From: Thermococcus sp. 2319x1
GTDB lineage: Archaea > Methanobacteriota_B > Thermococci > Thermococcales > Thermococcaceae
Length of the DNA stretch: 64,000 nucleotides
Direction: 5' to 3'
Assembly (NCBI RefSeq): GCF_001484685.1
Contig: NZ_CP012200.1
Span: 614,321 to 678,320, forward strand
Within the stretch, counting starts at the first letter, position 1. Each line of letters opens with the position of its first letter. Of the stretch, positions 1-9,426 are shown piece after piece. Made by a program: the position numbers and the translations under genes. Under the pieces are notes generated by a model that made no database searches, was not told the origin of the DNA, and was given only the letters and a program-made list of their open reading frames with translations.

Positions 1-1
1 A

Positions 2-487
2 CTCGGGCCCCACTTCAAGGGGGATGCAAAGCTGATTGCAAAATGGATCGACGAGCAAAACGACAGGGAGCTTTATGAGAAGCTCATGCAAGGAAAGCTG
101 AAAGTGGAGATAGAAGGCAAGGAGTTTACAATCGAGAGGGAGCACATTGTCGTTGAGGAAGAACTCCCGGACTTCCTTGTAGGAGAAGAATTCGATCACG
201 GCAAGGTATTTGTTGACAAGACACTCACAAGGGAGCTCATGATGGAAGGGCTTGCAAGAGAGTTCGTCAGAAGGATACAAGAGATGAGAAAGCACCTTGA
301 CTTGGATGTCAATGACAGAATAGTGGTTTACATTGAAACAGCTGAGGAAAACAAAGAGCTCCTCAAAGAGATGCTTGACTACATAAAGGGAGAAACAAGG
401 GCGGTTGACGTTAGGTTCGAAGAGGCTAAGGGCTACGTTGTCGAGTGGCCGGAAGTTGAGGCGAAGATAGGGATTGAGAGAGTTTGA
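2..487 (+). CDS. ileS: isoleucyl-tRNA synthetase, C-terminal part (5' end outside window)
   Basis: The reading frame is open from the first base of the window to the TGA at 485-487, giving the last 161 residues. The segment carries the hydrophilic C-terminal region of class Ia isoleucyl-tRNA synthetases, including the stretch LTRELMMEGLAREFVRRIQ that is typical of the domain after the anticodon-binding helices in archaeal IleRS. The enzyme charges tRNA-Ile in the cytoplasm. The catalytic Rossmann core (HIGH, KMSKS) lies upstream of the window and cannot be checked. Only the identity of the C-terminal part is supported; it is intact to its stop. Confidence 0.9.
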   Translation, partial: LGPHFKGDAKLIAKWIDEQNDRELYEKLMQGKLKVEIEGKEFTIEREHIVVEEELPDFLVGEEFDHGKVFVDKTLTRELMMEGLAREFVRRIQEMRKHLDLDVNDRIVVYIETAEENKELLKEMLDYIKGETRAVDVRFEEAKGYVVEWPEVEAKIGIERV

Positions 488-497
488 TCTTCACCCT

Positions 498-1304
498 TTA
501 CCCTTTTCCACCAACAAGGTAGGCGTAGGGCATGGTAACATTCTTCGACCCCCTAACCATCAGTATTCTGGCAAGTCCAAGACCCTCTATTTTCCCGCAT
601 TCAATGTATAGATACTCACCGTTCCTCGCATAAAGCCTTGAAAACACCACCTCCACAGGATTCTTTTGCCATTTTCCAAAGTCTTCAACAGCGGTAAAGT
701 TAAGGCGCCTACATATTCTTTCAACAATATCATCCAGAGAACACGAGCAACTTGCTTCAATTAAATTGGGTGAAACCACTCCACCATATATAGGTTCCGA
801 CCAAAAGACCCAGCGTCCCTTATAGAGTGGGATGAAATAGTAGGCAATTTCTAAACTTCCACTCAACGCTCTGACACTGCCTAGGTCAACCCTCTCTGGT
901 TTGGAACCCTTCCCCAAACAGCTCCCATGCTCATACTGGACGTAATGTCCCAAACTGTTTGTGTCTCTTGGGAGGGTTATCCTCCACTCCTCTCCCAATA
1001 TCGCACATTGTGGTGAGATGCCAGCTCTTTAGTCCAGCTGCTTTTTCACCGTTGAAAAATACGGGAATGACTTCATTGTCCCCAACTTCATACACATACT
1101 CTTCGGAGAAGAAAACGAACTTATCCCCAGCAATCCTCACTGCTGTGGTGAGCCAGAAAGGGGAGTATGGAACTGAAGAAAGGCAATCGGTGGAGAAGTT
1201 GCTCATCGGGAGTTTACACTCAGGATTCCCGCGTGGAACGATATGTGTAAGAAGAACCATGGAGAAAAGGAAAAAATAACGCCAGTGATGAATCTCTTTC
1301 CCAA
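498..1304 (-). pseudogene. frameshifted secreted protein of unknown function
   Basis: Two overlapping minus-strand reading frames (1260-931 and 998-498) join into one product if one base is corrected near 1000. The upstream frame reads GLKSWHLTTMC, and the shifted frame continues with AILGEEWRITLPRDTNSLG. Further upstream a third frame begins with a TTG at 1304 behind GGGTGA and encodes a short basic stretch followed by hydrophobic residues resembling a signal peptide, so a second frameshift near 1260-1300 is likely. The stop of the preceding C39-like gene (TGA at 1312-1310) sits inside this ribosome binding site, so the two were probably an operon. The family is not recognised. No catalytic motif is evident. 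If the ATG at 1260 is used instead, the N-terminus would lack the signal peptide. Confidence 0.5.
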
Positions 1305-1309
1305 TCGAA

Positions 1310-2103
1310 TCACCCGTTGGCAGTTATGGCCACATAGGGACATACTCCACCCCAGCACATTTTTATCGGCTTCACAGTTGTGTTATCATTGCATCCACCC
1401 AGTTGCCGATCCTCACCCACCCAGCCGAGGATTTTTTCAAGTTGTGTGGACATATATTGCCGGGATGCTTGCATCATATTCAACAAAAGGTCATCGAGTG
1501 TCCAACAATCCGACCATTGCTGAGTCCCCAGAAGACGTTCAAAAGACTGGGATGATTATTGTCAACTTCACATTTAGTCGCCAGGAACAGTTGGTAGTCT
1601 GAGTAGTATTTGTGGTTCTTGGCGTCATATCCATAGGTTGGATGAACACCAAGATATCCTTCTCTGTAGAGTTTTGTAGCTTCCCAGTAGAAATCTTCAA
1701 TTCCTTTCAGTATGCCATCTGGCTCTGTTCCACCCTTACTATTTGTTCCCATTGTGAAATGGAGAATGTCAATTATGGCCTCCCTTAGATTGGGAGTTCT
1801 AAATTGAGAATCATAATATGCAACAACCATTGATGCCTCTATAGGAGAACAACCATCCCAATTGTCCCACGGATCTGCGGCAGAACCCACGTTATTGGGA
1901 TATTTAGTATCAGCGTTTCGCAGTGCTATACATTTGGAAACTAAGGAGAGGGCTTTAGTAGGACTCGTGGGCACTTTAGATGTGGAGTTTCCTGCAACAT
2001 GGCTTCCTGTGTTAAGCAGGAATGTTCCTAAAACCAAAAACACCAACAATATCCCTAAGCCTCTGCTTCCCCCTTCATGGTCACCACTTAACCAGCCAGC
2101 CAC
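1310..2103 (-). pseudogene. secreted C39-type peptidase-like protein, frameshifted
   Basis: The main frame (2103-1480) has a hydrophobic N-terminal segment (LGILLVFLVLGTFLL) and the motif WDGCSPIEASMVVAYY around residues 83-98, which resembles the Cys-containing active-site region of C39/C39_2 papain-fold peptidases; NGRIVGHSM near the end resembles their histidine motif. It stops at 1480. A shifted frame continues for about 58 codons from roughly 1490 to a TGA at 1312-1310 and contains a Trp/Cys-rich tail. The best start is ATG at 2078 behind GGTGACC, but it is out of frame because of a run of five G at about 2071; the GTG at 2103 opens the same frame as the body. At least two frameshifts are therefore needed to restore a protein of about 260 residues. 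The substrate is unknown; the location would be extracellular. Confidence 0.6.
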
Positions 2104-2183
2104 TTAGGATAACATGTGTGAATATATAAGTTTTACTTTTATAAGTTGTATTAACTAACGCTTTTTTTCGTAAGATTTTCAAC

Positions 2184-2773
2184 TTACAACCGTACTAAAA
2201 CGACGAGAACATTGTGAGCCATCATGGAATAGTACCAGCTGGCCAAAACAAAAACGTAAAGCGCCATCGAGACGCTCTTTTCCAAACTCACCTCGGAGGA
2301 ATATGCAACTGTAAAGAGAAGGAGGGACGTTGAAAGCTCCCTTAGAAAGTTCTGCCAGGAGTAGGTGATTTTCTCAGGAGTCTTATTCTTGCTATAAAAC
2401 ACCGAGGCGAGGAACATCAGAAAGGAGCCCACTGCAAAGAGAAAGCCGAGCACCTTGACGAGTGAAACGAACGAAGTTCCAGGTTTTGCAAAGACCAAAT
2501 ACTAAGCCCGAATAAGAGCACAACTGAACCCAAACGAGCCAAGGAAAAAGATGAGATATCTTGCACCCTTGGATTTTAAGAGTCCAGATTTCTCTCTCCA
2601 TTTATCTGACTTCTCCCAGAAAACATGGGCTAAGGTATAGAGAAAAGCTGGGATAACCGCAAAGGAAAGGCTTTTCCGGCAAAAGAGAGTGCATAGCTAA
2701 ATAGCATTGCCAGAAAGACAATCCCGACAAAGAAGCTTAGAAAAAGGAAATATCTCCTCAATTCCAACTCCAC
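2184..2773 (-). pseudogene. polytopic membrane protein, broken by a frameshift and an in-frame TAG
   Basis: A GTG at 2773 behind GAGGTG opens a frame reading VELELRRYFLFLSFFVGIV, a first membrane segment. Near 2665 (the GGAAAAGCC region) the frame must shift to continue with AVIPAFLYTLAHVFWEKSDK. The product then runs through a second hydrophobic segment (YLIFFLGSFGFSCALI) to an in-frame amber at 2504-2502. The same frame continues past it as YLVFAKPGTSFVSLVKVLGF and further hydrophobic helices to TAA at 2186-2184. The pieces together make roughly 195 residues with about four or five membrane helices. The family is not recognised. Continuity of hydrophobic segments across both lesions is the evidence that this was one gene. 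Confidence 0.6.
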
Positions 2774-2825
2774 ACCACCTCAGGAAGGCCAGGCTCATCA
2801 TTCTGCGAATGGGAAACACAAGGGA

Positions 2826-3176
2826 CTACTTTTCTAAAATTTTCACCTTAAGCCCGTATTCTTTGAACCTCTCAAAGCCCTCGTCGCAGATAAAAAGGGC
2901 CATGTTGTGCGCTATCGCCGTTGCTGCTATGAGTAAATCCTTCGTCAAAGGTCTCTGCTCCTTTGAGGCCAAATCTTTGAATATTTACCCAGCAACTTCC
3001 GCGCTTACCCTGTCAAAGTTTACAAGTCTCTGTCTGGGCTTAAGCCAGCAGCAGAGGAGCTCAAAGAGTACTATAGAGGGGAGAGCATACTCCCTCTCGG
3101 GAGGAAGTTGAGTGGAAACCTTCGTGTTCCCTTTGAAAAGTTCAATCACGACGCTGGTGTCTGGGAGTTGAACCAT
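2826..3176 (-). pseudogene. vapC: VapC-type PIN toxin with in-frame TAA
   Basis: The frame from ATG 3176 to TAG 2828-2826 is exactly 117 codons, interrupted only by a TAA at 2987-2985. The first part, [17 protein letters not shown], holds the first PIN aspartate (DTSVVIELF) and a later conserved Glu (LFELLCCW). The second part after the TAA contains the third acidic cluster, DLLIAATAIAHNMALFICDEGFERF, then a normal C-terminus. PIN toxins cleave tRNA or rRNA. The start overlaps the 3' end of the antitoxin remnant by 31 bp, as usual in these operons. Because the frame is otherwise perfect, this is a single nonsense lesion, either a true null or a sequencing error. Confidence 0.75.
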
Positions 3177-3326
3177 TCCTCGACCTCCTTCATTTCCTTC
3201 TCAAACTCTTTGACCTCATCCTCATTCATTGTTCCAAAGGCTATCATGAGCACATCCAGGTTTCCCTTCTTTCTTGCCGATCAGCTCCCTCAGGAGTCCC
3301 GAAAAGCTCTTCTTTCCCAAGGACAC
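3146..3326 (-). pseudogene. vapB: VapB-type antitoxin remnant (UPF0330/DUF217-like)
   Basis: The segment reads [18 protein letters not shown], then after a one-base shift near 3258 [19 protein letters not shown] and [16 protein letters not shown] to the TGA at 3148-3146. This pattern (SFS.LLREL..KK.GN.D.LM.AFG...EEE...) is characteristic of the DUF217/UPF0330 antitoxins that pair with PIN toxins in Thermococcales. The N-terminal DNA-binding strand, normally some 15-20 residues before KSFS, is missing: upstream there is only an in-frame stop and a TATA-like TTATATA. It is both truncated and frameshifted. Together with the nonsense-carrying toxin next to it, the whole module appears dead. Confidence 0.65.
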
Positions 3327-3444
3327 CACCTATAAGTGCATGCGTGCACGAAATATATAACCTTGTGAACTCCTCTCCACTAGTTAACTCTGAGGCGAAG
3401 AGAAAATTTTTTAGGAAATGCATTATAATCAGTGTTGTAAGAGC

Positions 3445-4133
3445 ATGGTGAAATTTACTCTAAAACTCGACATCGAGATATTCAAGCTGGCCATCGTTAC
3501 GTTAGCACTCTTCATCCTGTACAAAAACCGCCGTATTTTTGAGGTGACCCCAAAAGCTTGATGCGGAGGGGCACTCACGTTGTCGTCCTTTTCTGGCTGG
3601 GCTTTCTCGCCGAGGTAATGAACGACGTTGTACTGGAACTAACCAGATTTCTATGTGACCAGATGCATGAAAAGCTCTGGAAACCGCGAACGTTTGAATA
3701 CCAAGATCTTGGAATGCCCATAGATAACCTCTACTTTGAAGGCGTCGAAGTTGGTTAAGCCCCCTACAACGCAGAGGAATCTACCCCTATTGGCAAGAGG
3801 AAAGGAACTCGATAAACCCTTTGAGTACTACGCGCGCTTGCTAACTTCCTGCCAAAAAAGCAGGGATTCGGAAATCTGGGTTGCACTGGACGAGGATTCG
3901 GAATAGACAGAAAGGTTTTCTGCGGCTTTTTGCCTGCATATTTTCAATGGATGATATAGATGAAGTCGTAATGGCTCTCCCGGAGGAAGTAGAATGAAGA
4001 GAAAAAGAGCTCAAAAGTCTGATAGAATCCAGGGCCACGTCCATCGATGTGAGGGGATGGCATAAAACTGAACCTAAATGAAATCGGCCTCGTATCACTG
4101 GGGAGATTCCTGGACTTGGAGGAAGAAACATGA
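3445..4133 (+). pseudogene. unidentified gene remnants in a decayed stretch
   Basis: Short rightward frames follow one another without forming a protein. ATG 3445 gives MVKFTLKLDIEIFKLAIVT plus a hydrophobic helix and ends at 3561. A shifted frame continues with LMRRGTHVVVLFWLGFLAEV to a stop near 3758. Weak fragments near 3960-4060 read DEVVMALPEEVE and REKELKSLIESRATSIDVRG. A last fragment KLNLNEIGLVSLGRFLDLEEE ends with TGA 4131-4133, just before glmA ends on the other strand. I do not recognise the family. The pieces could belong to one membrane protein gene or to several. Treat the whole 3327-4138 stretch as non-functional coding debris. Confidence 0.35.
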
Positions 4134-4138
4134 AAAGC

Positions 4139-6499
4139 TCAGAGGAGTTCTACCTCGAAGTACTCTCCAGAGTGCTCCACAGCCATCCTTAGGATTTCTC
4201 CATTCTCCTCGTCAATTATCCTACCACCCTTCACCTTCACCCTGCTCCTGCCCCTTATGGCCACTTCGCTGACGCCGGAGAGGTGGTTCCTGAATGTAAG
4301 AATCCCTCCCTCCCACTTCACCAGTGTTGCAGTGGCGTATACTATCTCAACACCTTCCTTTCTGACACCAAAGGGAAGGTAGAGGGTGCCCCTCTTCCTC
4401 ATTTCAATGCCATCGAGCAGGACTGGAATCTCAAGGCCGCGGTAATTTATCTTACCCTTTATCTCGTGGCCCCTCGGATTGGTAACGGCTAGGTAGGCGT
4501 AATCGCTCCCCTCCATCGGAAGGAGTATCATGTCGGGGTTTGTGACCTCGAAGTCCTCCCTTACCCCTTGGAGCTCCTTGAGCTTCCAGACGAACTTTCT
4601 GTGGAGGTCGTGGTGGCTCGTGTAGTACTGGAGTCTGAAGCCTAGAACGACGGCACTTCCTCTGCCCTTTCTGACGAACGCTCCGACGGGTTTTTCACCC
4701 ATGAAAGCTATGGGTTCTCCGCCTTTTACTTCGCGAACGGTGTTCCTGACGAGCATCCTGTCTATGCCATCTGCCGATACGCTTAGAAACTGAATGAGGC
4801 GCGGATTCCTCCTGGCATTCGCCCTCTCAACTTCAACGCCGAGGAAGTCTGCAAGAGAGCTGTAGGGCTCCATGTCCTCATCGTAGCGCGGGAGCATCGG
4901 GAGTATAACGAGGTTCCCACCTCTCGCAACGAACTCGACGAGCTTGTCCTGAACTTCCCTGGACATGAAATCGAGGCTGTAGACCCAGAGCTGCTTGTAA
5001 CTCAAGAGTTCGTCAACCGTGGCATCCTCAAGATCAACGGCATCAAAGGGTGTGTTGCTCATGGCCAAGAGCGTGAAAAGACCCCTCTCCCCAAGGAGGT
5101 ACTCGTTTAAGTCGGTGCTTTCCTCAAGGCTTTCGTAGCCCCAGAGGTTGAGGGGTTCATAGGGCTCGTATAGGCCGACCGCAACTTTGGGCTTCAACTC
5201 GGCATCGGCGAGTCCCTCTGCGGAGGTCATTGTCTCGGAAAGGGCCTTTATGACTCCGAAGTGAGGTCTCTCAGACCCATCAAGACCAACTGGCGAGTAA
5301 ACGTCCCAAGTGATCCCGTTGTGAGATTCATAGCCCTTCGGATTCTCCCCACCGACGAAGAGGTAGTAGTTGATGTTCGGTATGCCCAGCGGGGGCAGTA
5401 TGGAGTACAGGAGCTCGGCCTCCGTCGGGTCGATGGTGTGGGCGAGCGAGCTCTGGGTCTCGATGCTTAGCGGCGGTGTTCCGGCTTTCCTGACGTGGTA
5501 GCGGTAGATTCCCGTCTTGTAGTAGATGTGGCCGAGCTTATCCTCCTTAAAGTCGAAAGAGCGGTAGAATGAGTACCAGAACTCGGTCCAGACGTGAATC
5601 TTCATATTGTGTTCCCTTATGTAGTTGAAGAAGTGCCTCCAGGCCATCTGGAGGAGGTAGGGATCGAGGATGCTTATGGGAACGTCGAACTCCCTCTCCA
5701 TCCTCTCGTAAATCCAGCGGACGTACTCGTTGACCATCCAGAGCTTGAAGTGGTGCCAATCGAGGAGCTTTGGCAAGGGCTCGGAGAAGCTCGTCGGCAC
5801 CTTTATCTCGGAGTAGTCCATGAAGTCGCCCTTGTAGCGCCTCCTGAGGTCTTCAATTGTGTAGTTTTCCTCAAGCCACCTCTCCCACAGTCCTCCGGGC
5901 CTCGTTATTACCTCGTTGTAGTCAGTTAAAAAGGGCTGGAAGATTGTTTCCCAGTATGAGGGCTCGTCGTCGATTGAGACGCTTATTATCGGCCCCCCGT
6001 TCGTGTAGAGGTACTTCCTGATCACGGGAAAGACGGCGTTGTACCACTCCTCCACGGCTTCCAGGTAAGTGGGATGGAGGTAGGTGATGGGCGGATAGTA
6101 GATGTCCCTAGGAAGCGGCCCGTTCGACCCTTTGGCCAGAATCTCCGGATGAGCGTCTATCAGCCAGTCTGGAATGCCGCCGTTCCGCCACTCGCCGCAA
6201 ATGTAGGGGCCGGGCCTTATGATGACGTAGAAGCCAAGATTCTGGGCAAGTTCAAGAAAGCCGACCAAATCCCTCTGTGGGTGAGTTTCACCCGTGAAAT
6301 CAAAGCTCCCCCTCTCAGGTTCGTGCCAGTTCCAGGCGACGTAGGTGTCAACCGTGTTGAGGCCAGCTTCTTTCATCTTTAAGAGCCTCTCCCTCCATGT
6401 GTTTGCCGGAACCCTGAAGAACTGAAGCGTTCCCCCCGCTATCGTAACGGGCTCTCCATCGATGATGTATCTCTTGCCGCTAAACTCAACCTTTCCCAT
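4139..6499 (-). CDS. glmA: exo-beta-D-glucosaminidase (GH35-type, GlmA)
   Basis: The product removes GlcN from the non-reducing end of chitosan oligosaccharides, the last hydrolytic step of the Thermococcales chitin pathway. The N-terminal TIM barrel shows GH35 signatures, for example RPGPYICGEWRNGG and an N-terminal DTYVAWNWHEP. By register with the characterised T. kodakarensis enzyme, the acid/base is the Glu in SIDDEPSYWE and the nucleophile is the Glu in LSIETQSS; with the start chosen here they are residues 179 and 347. A 786-residue length matches the family. ATG 6499 is preferred because GGTGA lies five bases before it; two upstream GTG codons and an ATG at 6505 are in frame. It is the last gene of the transporter-glmD-glmA operon; glmD ends at 6505, five bases before this start. 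It is intact. Confidence 0.93.
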   Translation of the reverse strand: MGKVEFSGKRYIIDGEPVTIAGGTLQFFRVPANTWRERLLKMKEAGLNTVDTYVAWNWHEPERGSFDFTGETHPQRDLVGFLELAQNLGFYVIIRPGPYICGEWRNGGIPDWLIDAHPEILAKGSNGPLPRDIYYPPITYLHPTYLEAVEEWYNAVFPVIRKYLYTNGGPIISVSIDDEPSYWETIFQPFLTDYNEVITRPGGLWERWLEENYTIEDLRRRYKGDFMDYSEIKVPTSFSEPLPKLLDWHHFKLWMVNEYVRWIYERMEREFDVPISILDPYLLQMAWRHFFNYIREHNMKIHVWTEFWYSFYRSFDFKEDKLGHIYYKTGIYRYHVRKAGTPPLSIETQSSLAHTIDPTEAELLYSILPPLGIPNINYYLFVGGENPKGYESHNGITWDVYSPVGLDGSERPHFGVIKALSETMTSAEGLADAELKPKVAVGLYEPYEPLNLWGYESLEESTDLNEYLLGERGLFTLLAMSNTPFDAVDLEDATVDELLSYKQLWVYSLDFMSREVQDKLVEFVARGGNLVILPMLPRYDEDMEPYSSLADFLGVEVERANARRNPRLIQFLSVSADGIDRMLVRNTVREVKGGEPIAFMGEKPVGAFVRKGRGSAVVLGFRLQYYTSHHDLHRKFVWKLKELQGVREDFEVTNPDMILLPMEGSDYAYLAVTNPRGHEIKGKINYRGLEIPVLLDGIEMRKRGTLYLPFGVRKEGVEIVYATATLVKWEGGILTFRNHLSGVSEVAIRGRSRVKVKGGRIIDEENGEILRMAVEHSGEYFEVELL

Positions 6500-6504
6500 T
6501 CCCA

Positions 6505-7485
6505 TCACCACTTTACAACCTTGCTCAGGAAGCGCGGATTATCGGGATTGAGGCCCATTTGAACCGCTTTGTAGTAGGCCAAGAGCTGGATAACCGGGAG
6601 GTAGACGATTGGTGCAATAGCCCCCTCCAGCTCTTGAGTCTTCAGGAAATAGTCAGCTCCCGTGTTTTCGGGAGCAACCGTGAAGACCTTCGCACCCTGA
6701 TTCTGGAACTCCTTTGTGAGCTTCTCGTGCCAATCAAAGGGCCTATTGGTAAGCAAAACAACGAGTGTTCCATCATCTGCTATCGACTTGAAGCCGTGCC
6801 TGACCTCGAAGGTATGATATGCCTCGCTCCAGAAGAGCGCCATTTCCTTCATCTTCAGCATTGCTTCGAGGGCTACTGGGTAGAGGATCCCCGAACCGAG
6901 GAATATGACGTTCCTGAAGTCAAAGGAATCCACGAGATTCCTGATGTATGGCTCTGCTTTGAGTACCTCTTCCGTGAGCTGTGAGATTTCAAGGGCGTTA
7001 TAAGTCTCCCTACCCCACGATTTCAGAAGGAGCTGGAGGTAGGCAAAGTAGAAAGCCGGGAAGGAGTGAGTCATCACAATGCTCTCCTCATGAGTAGGAA
7101 CGATCAGAGCATAGTCTGCCATTCTTGAGAGCGTGCTCTCGTAGGCTGTGAGGGCAAGCTTGGGGATGTTTAGTGCCTCAATGGCCATTATCGCCTCGGT
7201 AGTCTCCCCAGAACGCGAGATTGAAACGAGGAGCTGAGGGGTTCCCAAAGGATAGTATTCGCGGGAATAAAGAAGTTCGGAGCAAGGGAGGGCAATTCCC
7301 CTGCCCCCCAGGTGTGTGGTTATCATGGCCAGCAACTGCGACAGAAAGTAAGAGGAACCACAACCCGTAAAGAGAACTTCACCGGGTATCTTGAATTCGT
7401 ATAGATTAGCAAACCTTTCAAAAGCCTTCTGAGCCTCAAGAATTCCTTTCGGAATCCTTCTGATTTCCTTGATCGTCTTGTGCAT
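6505..7485 (-). CDS. glmD: glucosamine-6-phosphate deaminase, SIS-domain type
   Basis: The protein has two SIS (sugar isomerase) halves related to the isomerase half of GlmS. Visible motifs are [14 protein letters not shown] near residue 40, [12 protein letters not shown] near 90 and a C-terminal lobe with [20 protein letters not shown]. The T. kodakarensis orthologue converts GlcN-6-phosphate to fructose-6-phosphate and ammonia, and is unrelated to bacterial NagB. ATG 7485 is chosen since GAGGGTGAGGGG directly precedes it; a longer in-frame extension overlaps the upstream ATPase gene. It starts four bases after the ATPase stop and ends just before glmA, so the three are co-transcribed. The 326-residue length fits the archaeal enzyme. 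Confidence 0.9.
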   Translation of the reverse strand: MHKTIKEIRRIPKGILEAQKAFERFANLYEFKIPGEVLFTGCGSSYFLSQLLAMITTHLGGRGIALPCSELLYSREYYPLGTPQLLVSISRSGETTEAIMAIEALNIPKLALTAYESTLSRMADYALIVPTHEESIVMTHSFPAFYFAYLQLLLKSWGRETYNALEISQLTEEVLKAEPYIRNLVDSFDFRNVIFLGSGILYPVALEAMLKMKEMALFWSEAYHTFEVRHGFKSIADDGTLVVLLTNRPFDWHEKLTKEFQNQGAKVFTVAPENTGADYFLKTQELEGAIAPIVYLPVIQLLAYYKAVQMGLNPDNPRFLSKVVKW

Positions 7486-7489
7486 CCCC

Positions 7490-8455
7490 TCACCCTCCAA
7501 CGTTATAGCATGCGACCCAGTGGTTTTTCTCGAATTCAACTACTTCAGGCCTAACCCTCCAGCACTTCTCAGTGGCCAGCGGGCAGCGCGGAGTGTAATT
7601 ACACCCAACTATCTCGTAAACACCTTCCTCTTCCTCAGGCCGAACCTCACCCCTGAACTCCCACTTAACATTCAAGTCAGGCACACTCTCCAAAAGCATT
7701 TTAGTGTACGGGTGCAAAGGATTCTTGAAAACCCTCTCAGTATCACCAAACTCCACCAAGCGCCCCCTGTACATGATCAACGTCGTATCACTGATGTAGT
7801 ACCCCAAGGCAAGATCATGCGTAACGAAAAGCACTGAAGTCCCAAGCCTATCCCTCACCTCACCCAAAAGATTCAAAACATCAATCCTCGTGCTTGCATC
7901 AAGCATCGAAACCGCCTCATCCGCCACTAGGAGTGAGGGCTCGATGAGTAAAGCCCTAGCTATTAAAACACGCTGCAACTGCCCCCCACTGAGCTGGTGA
8001 GGATACTTACCAAGAACCTCATCGGGATTAAGACCAACACTCTCCAAAGACTTAACCATCAAATCCTCCCGCTCCTCCCCATTCATATTGGGGAAAAAAT
8101 TACTGAAAACCAAGTCGAACGTCCTATCCACAGGATACAACGGGTTAAAACTCGCGAAAGGATCCTGAAAGACCGCCTGAACCTGCTTGTAGTAATACTT
8201 CCTCAGCCTACTCCCGCTAAACTCACTGATATCCTCCCCCCTGAAGAGAATCCTACCCGACGTTGGAGTTAAAAGCCTCAAGATGAGCTTTCCGATGGTC
8301 GTTTTTCCACTACCACTCTCCCCAACCAGGGAAATAATTTCACCCTCCCCAATGTTGAAACTAACATCATCCACAGCCCTAACCTGAAAACCCCCAATGA
8401 AACCCGAAGTGAAAACCTTAGTCAAGTGCTCAACCCTAACCAAAGGCTCACTCAT
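7490..8455 (-). CDS. ABC transporter ATPase, OppF/DppF-like (chitooligosaccharide uptake)
   Basis: This is an oligopeptide-family ABC ATPase. The P-loop GESGSGKT is at residues 45-52, the signature [15 protein letters not shown] is about 110 residues later, Walker [13 protein letters not shown] follows, and the C-terminal oligopeptide/dipeptide extension with a Cys cluster ([15 protein letters not shown]) is present. In some family members this cluster binds an Fe-S cluster. It powers import with its partner ATPase, whose stop overlaps this start by four bases (ATGA). Placement between the permeases and glmD/glmA indicates that the substrate is diacetylchitobiose or related sugars rather than peptides; this is inference from context. 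Confidence 0.9.
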   Translation of the reverse strand: MSEPLVRVEHLTKVFTSGFIGGFQVRAVDDVSFNIGEGEIISLVGESGSGKTTIGKLILRLLTPTSGRILFRGEDISEFSGSRLRKYYYKQVQAVFQDPFASFNPLYPVDRTFDLVFSNFFPNMNGEEREDLMVKSLESVGLNPDEVLGKYPHQLSGGQLQRVLIARALLIEPSLLVADEAVSMLDASTRIDVLNLLGEVRDRLGTSVLFVTHDLALGYYISDTTLIMYRGRLVEFGDTERVFKNPLHPYTKMLLESVPDLNVKWEFRGEVRPEEEEGVYEIVGCNYTPRCPLATEKCWRVRPEVVEFEKNHWVACYNVGG

Positions 8456-9426
8456 TCCTCATCACCCCCGTAAAGATGACAAGCAACCAAATGATCATCC
8501 TCCACACTGACCACCTTCGGCTCAACCCTCGGACAGTGCTCCATCGCGTAAGGACACCGCGGGTAAAACCTACAGCCTTCAGGCGGGTTGAGAAGGCTTA
8601 TAGGATAGCCGGGAATACCCTTCAGCTTAGTCTGCTTGTAGTGCACACCAATCTTTGGAAGGGCTTCGATGAGCATTGAAGTGTACGGGTGCGCTGGAGA
8701 ATTAATGACCTCCTCAGTCGGACCAATCTCAACCACCTTACCCGCGTAGAGAACCATAACCCTATCCGCTATCTTGTCAAGGAGAGCCAGATCATGAGTC
8801 ACGAAGATTATGGACTTAACGATTTCTTCCTTCATGAAGTAATGGAGGAGCTCGAGAACAACCCTTTGCGTTGTAACGTCAAGCGCTGAAGTAATCTCGT
8901 CAGCAATGAGCAAGTCCGGGTTCAATAGCGTTGAAACAACCATCGTTGCCCTCTGCCTCATCCCACCACTTAGCTCCACCGGGTACATGTCAGCGACTTT
9001 CTCACTGAGTTTAACCATCCTAAGCCTCTCCCTGAGGAGTTTCTCAACCTCCCCCCCGTTCGTTTCCCCATGCTCCCTCGCCAAATCCCAAACAATATCC
9101 TTGATTTTTTTGGTAGGGTTTAGGGCGTTCATAGCATACTGGGGAACTATTGAAAGCTCATTGTACTTTATCTTGCGCTCTTCCTCTTTGCTGAGCTTCA
9201 TGAGATCCTTTCCCTTGAATATTGCGTCTCCACCCATGTGAGTCATCGGAGGCTTGCGAAGTATGAAGGAGTGAACGAGAGTGGATTTACCACACCCACT
9301 CTCCCCCGCTATCCCGAAAACCTCACCCTCCCTAACGTCAAAGGACACACCATCAACAGCCTTAACATAACCCACAGGAGTCTTGTAGTAGATTTTAAGG
9401 TTTCTCACATCGAGAATTCTCTTCAT
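8452..9426 (-). CDS. ABC transporter ATPase, OppD/DppD-like
   Basis: This is the second nucleotide-binding subunit of the importer. The P-loop GESGCGKST is at residues 41-49, the signature ELSGGMRQRATMV and Walker B LLIADEITSALD are in order, and the H-loop is in [12 protein letters not shown]. The C-terminal oligopeptide-family extension with RFYPRCPYAMEHCPRV carries the Cys cluster. The start overlaps the permease stop (ATGA) and the stop overlaps the OppF-like start (ATGA), so translation of the three genes is coupled. Like its neighbour it is assigned to chitooligosaccharide uptake because of the operon, while family membership alone would suggest peptides. Confidence 0.9.
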   Translation of the reverse strand: MKRILDVRNLKIYYKTPVGYVKAVDGVSFDVREGEVFGIAGESGCGKSTLVHSFILRKPPMTHMGGDAIFKGKDLMKLSKEEERKIKYNELSIVPQYAMNALNPTKKIKDIVWDLAREHGETNGGEVEKLLRERLRMVKLSEKVADMYPVELSGGMRQRATMVVSTLLNPDLLIADEITSALDVTTQRVVLELLHYFMKEEIVKSIIFVTHDLALLDKIADRVMVLYAGKVVEIGPTEEVINSPAHPYTSMLIEALPKIGVHYKQTKLKGIPGYPISLLNPPEGCRFYPRCPYAMEHCPRVEPKVVSVEDDHLVACHLYGGDEE

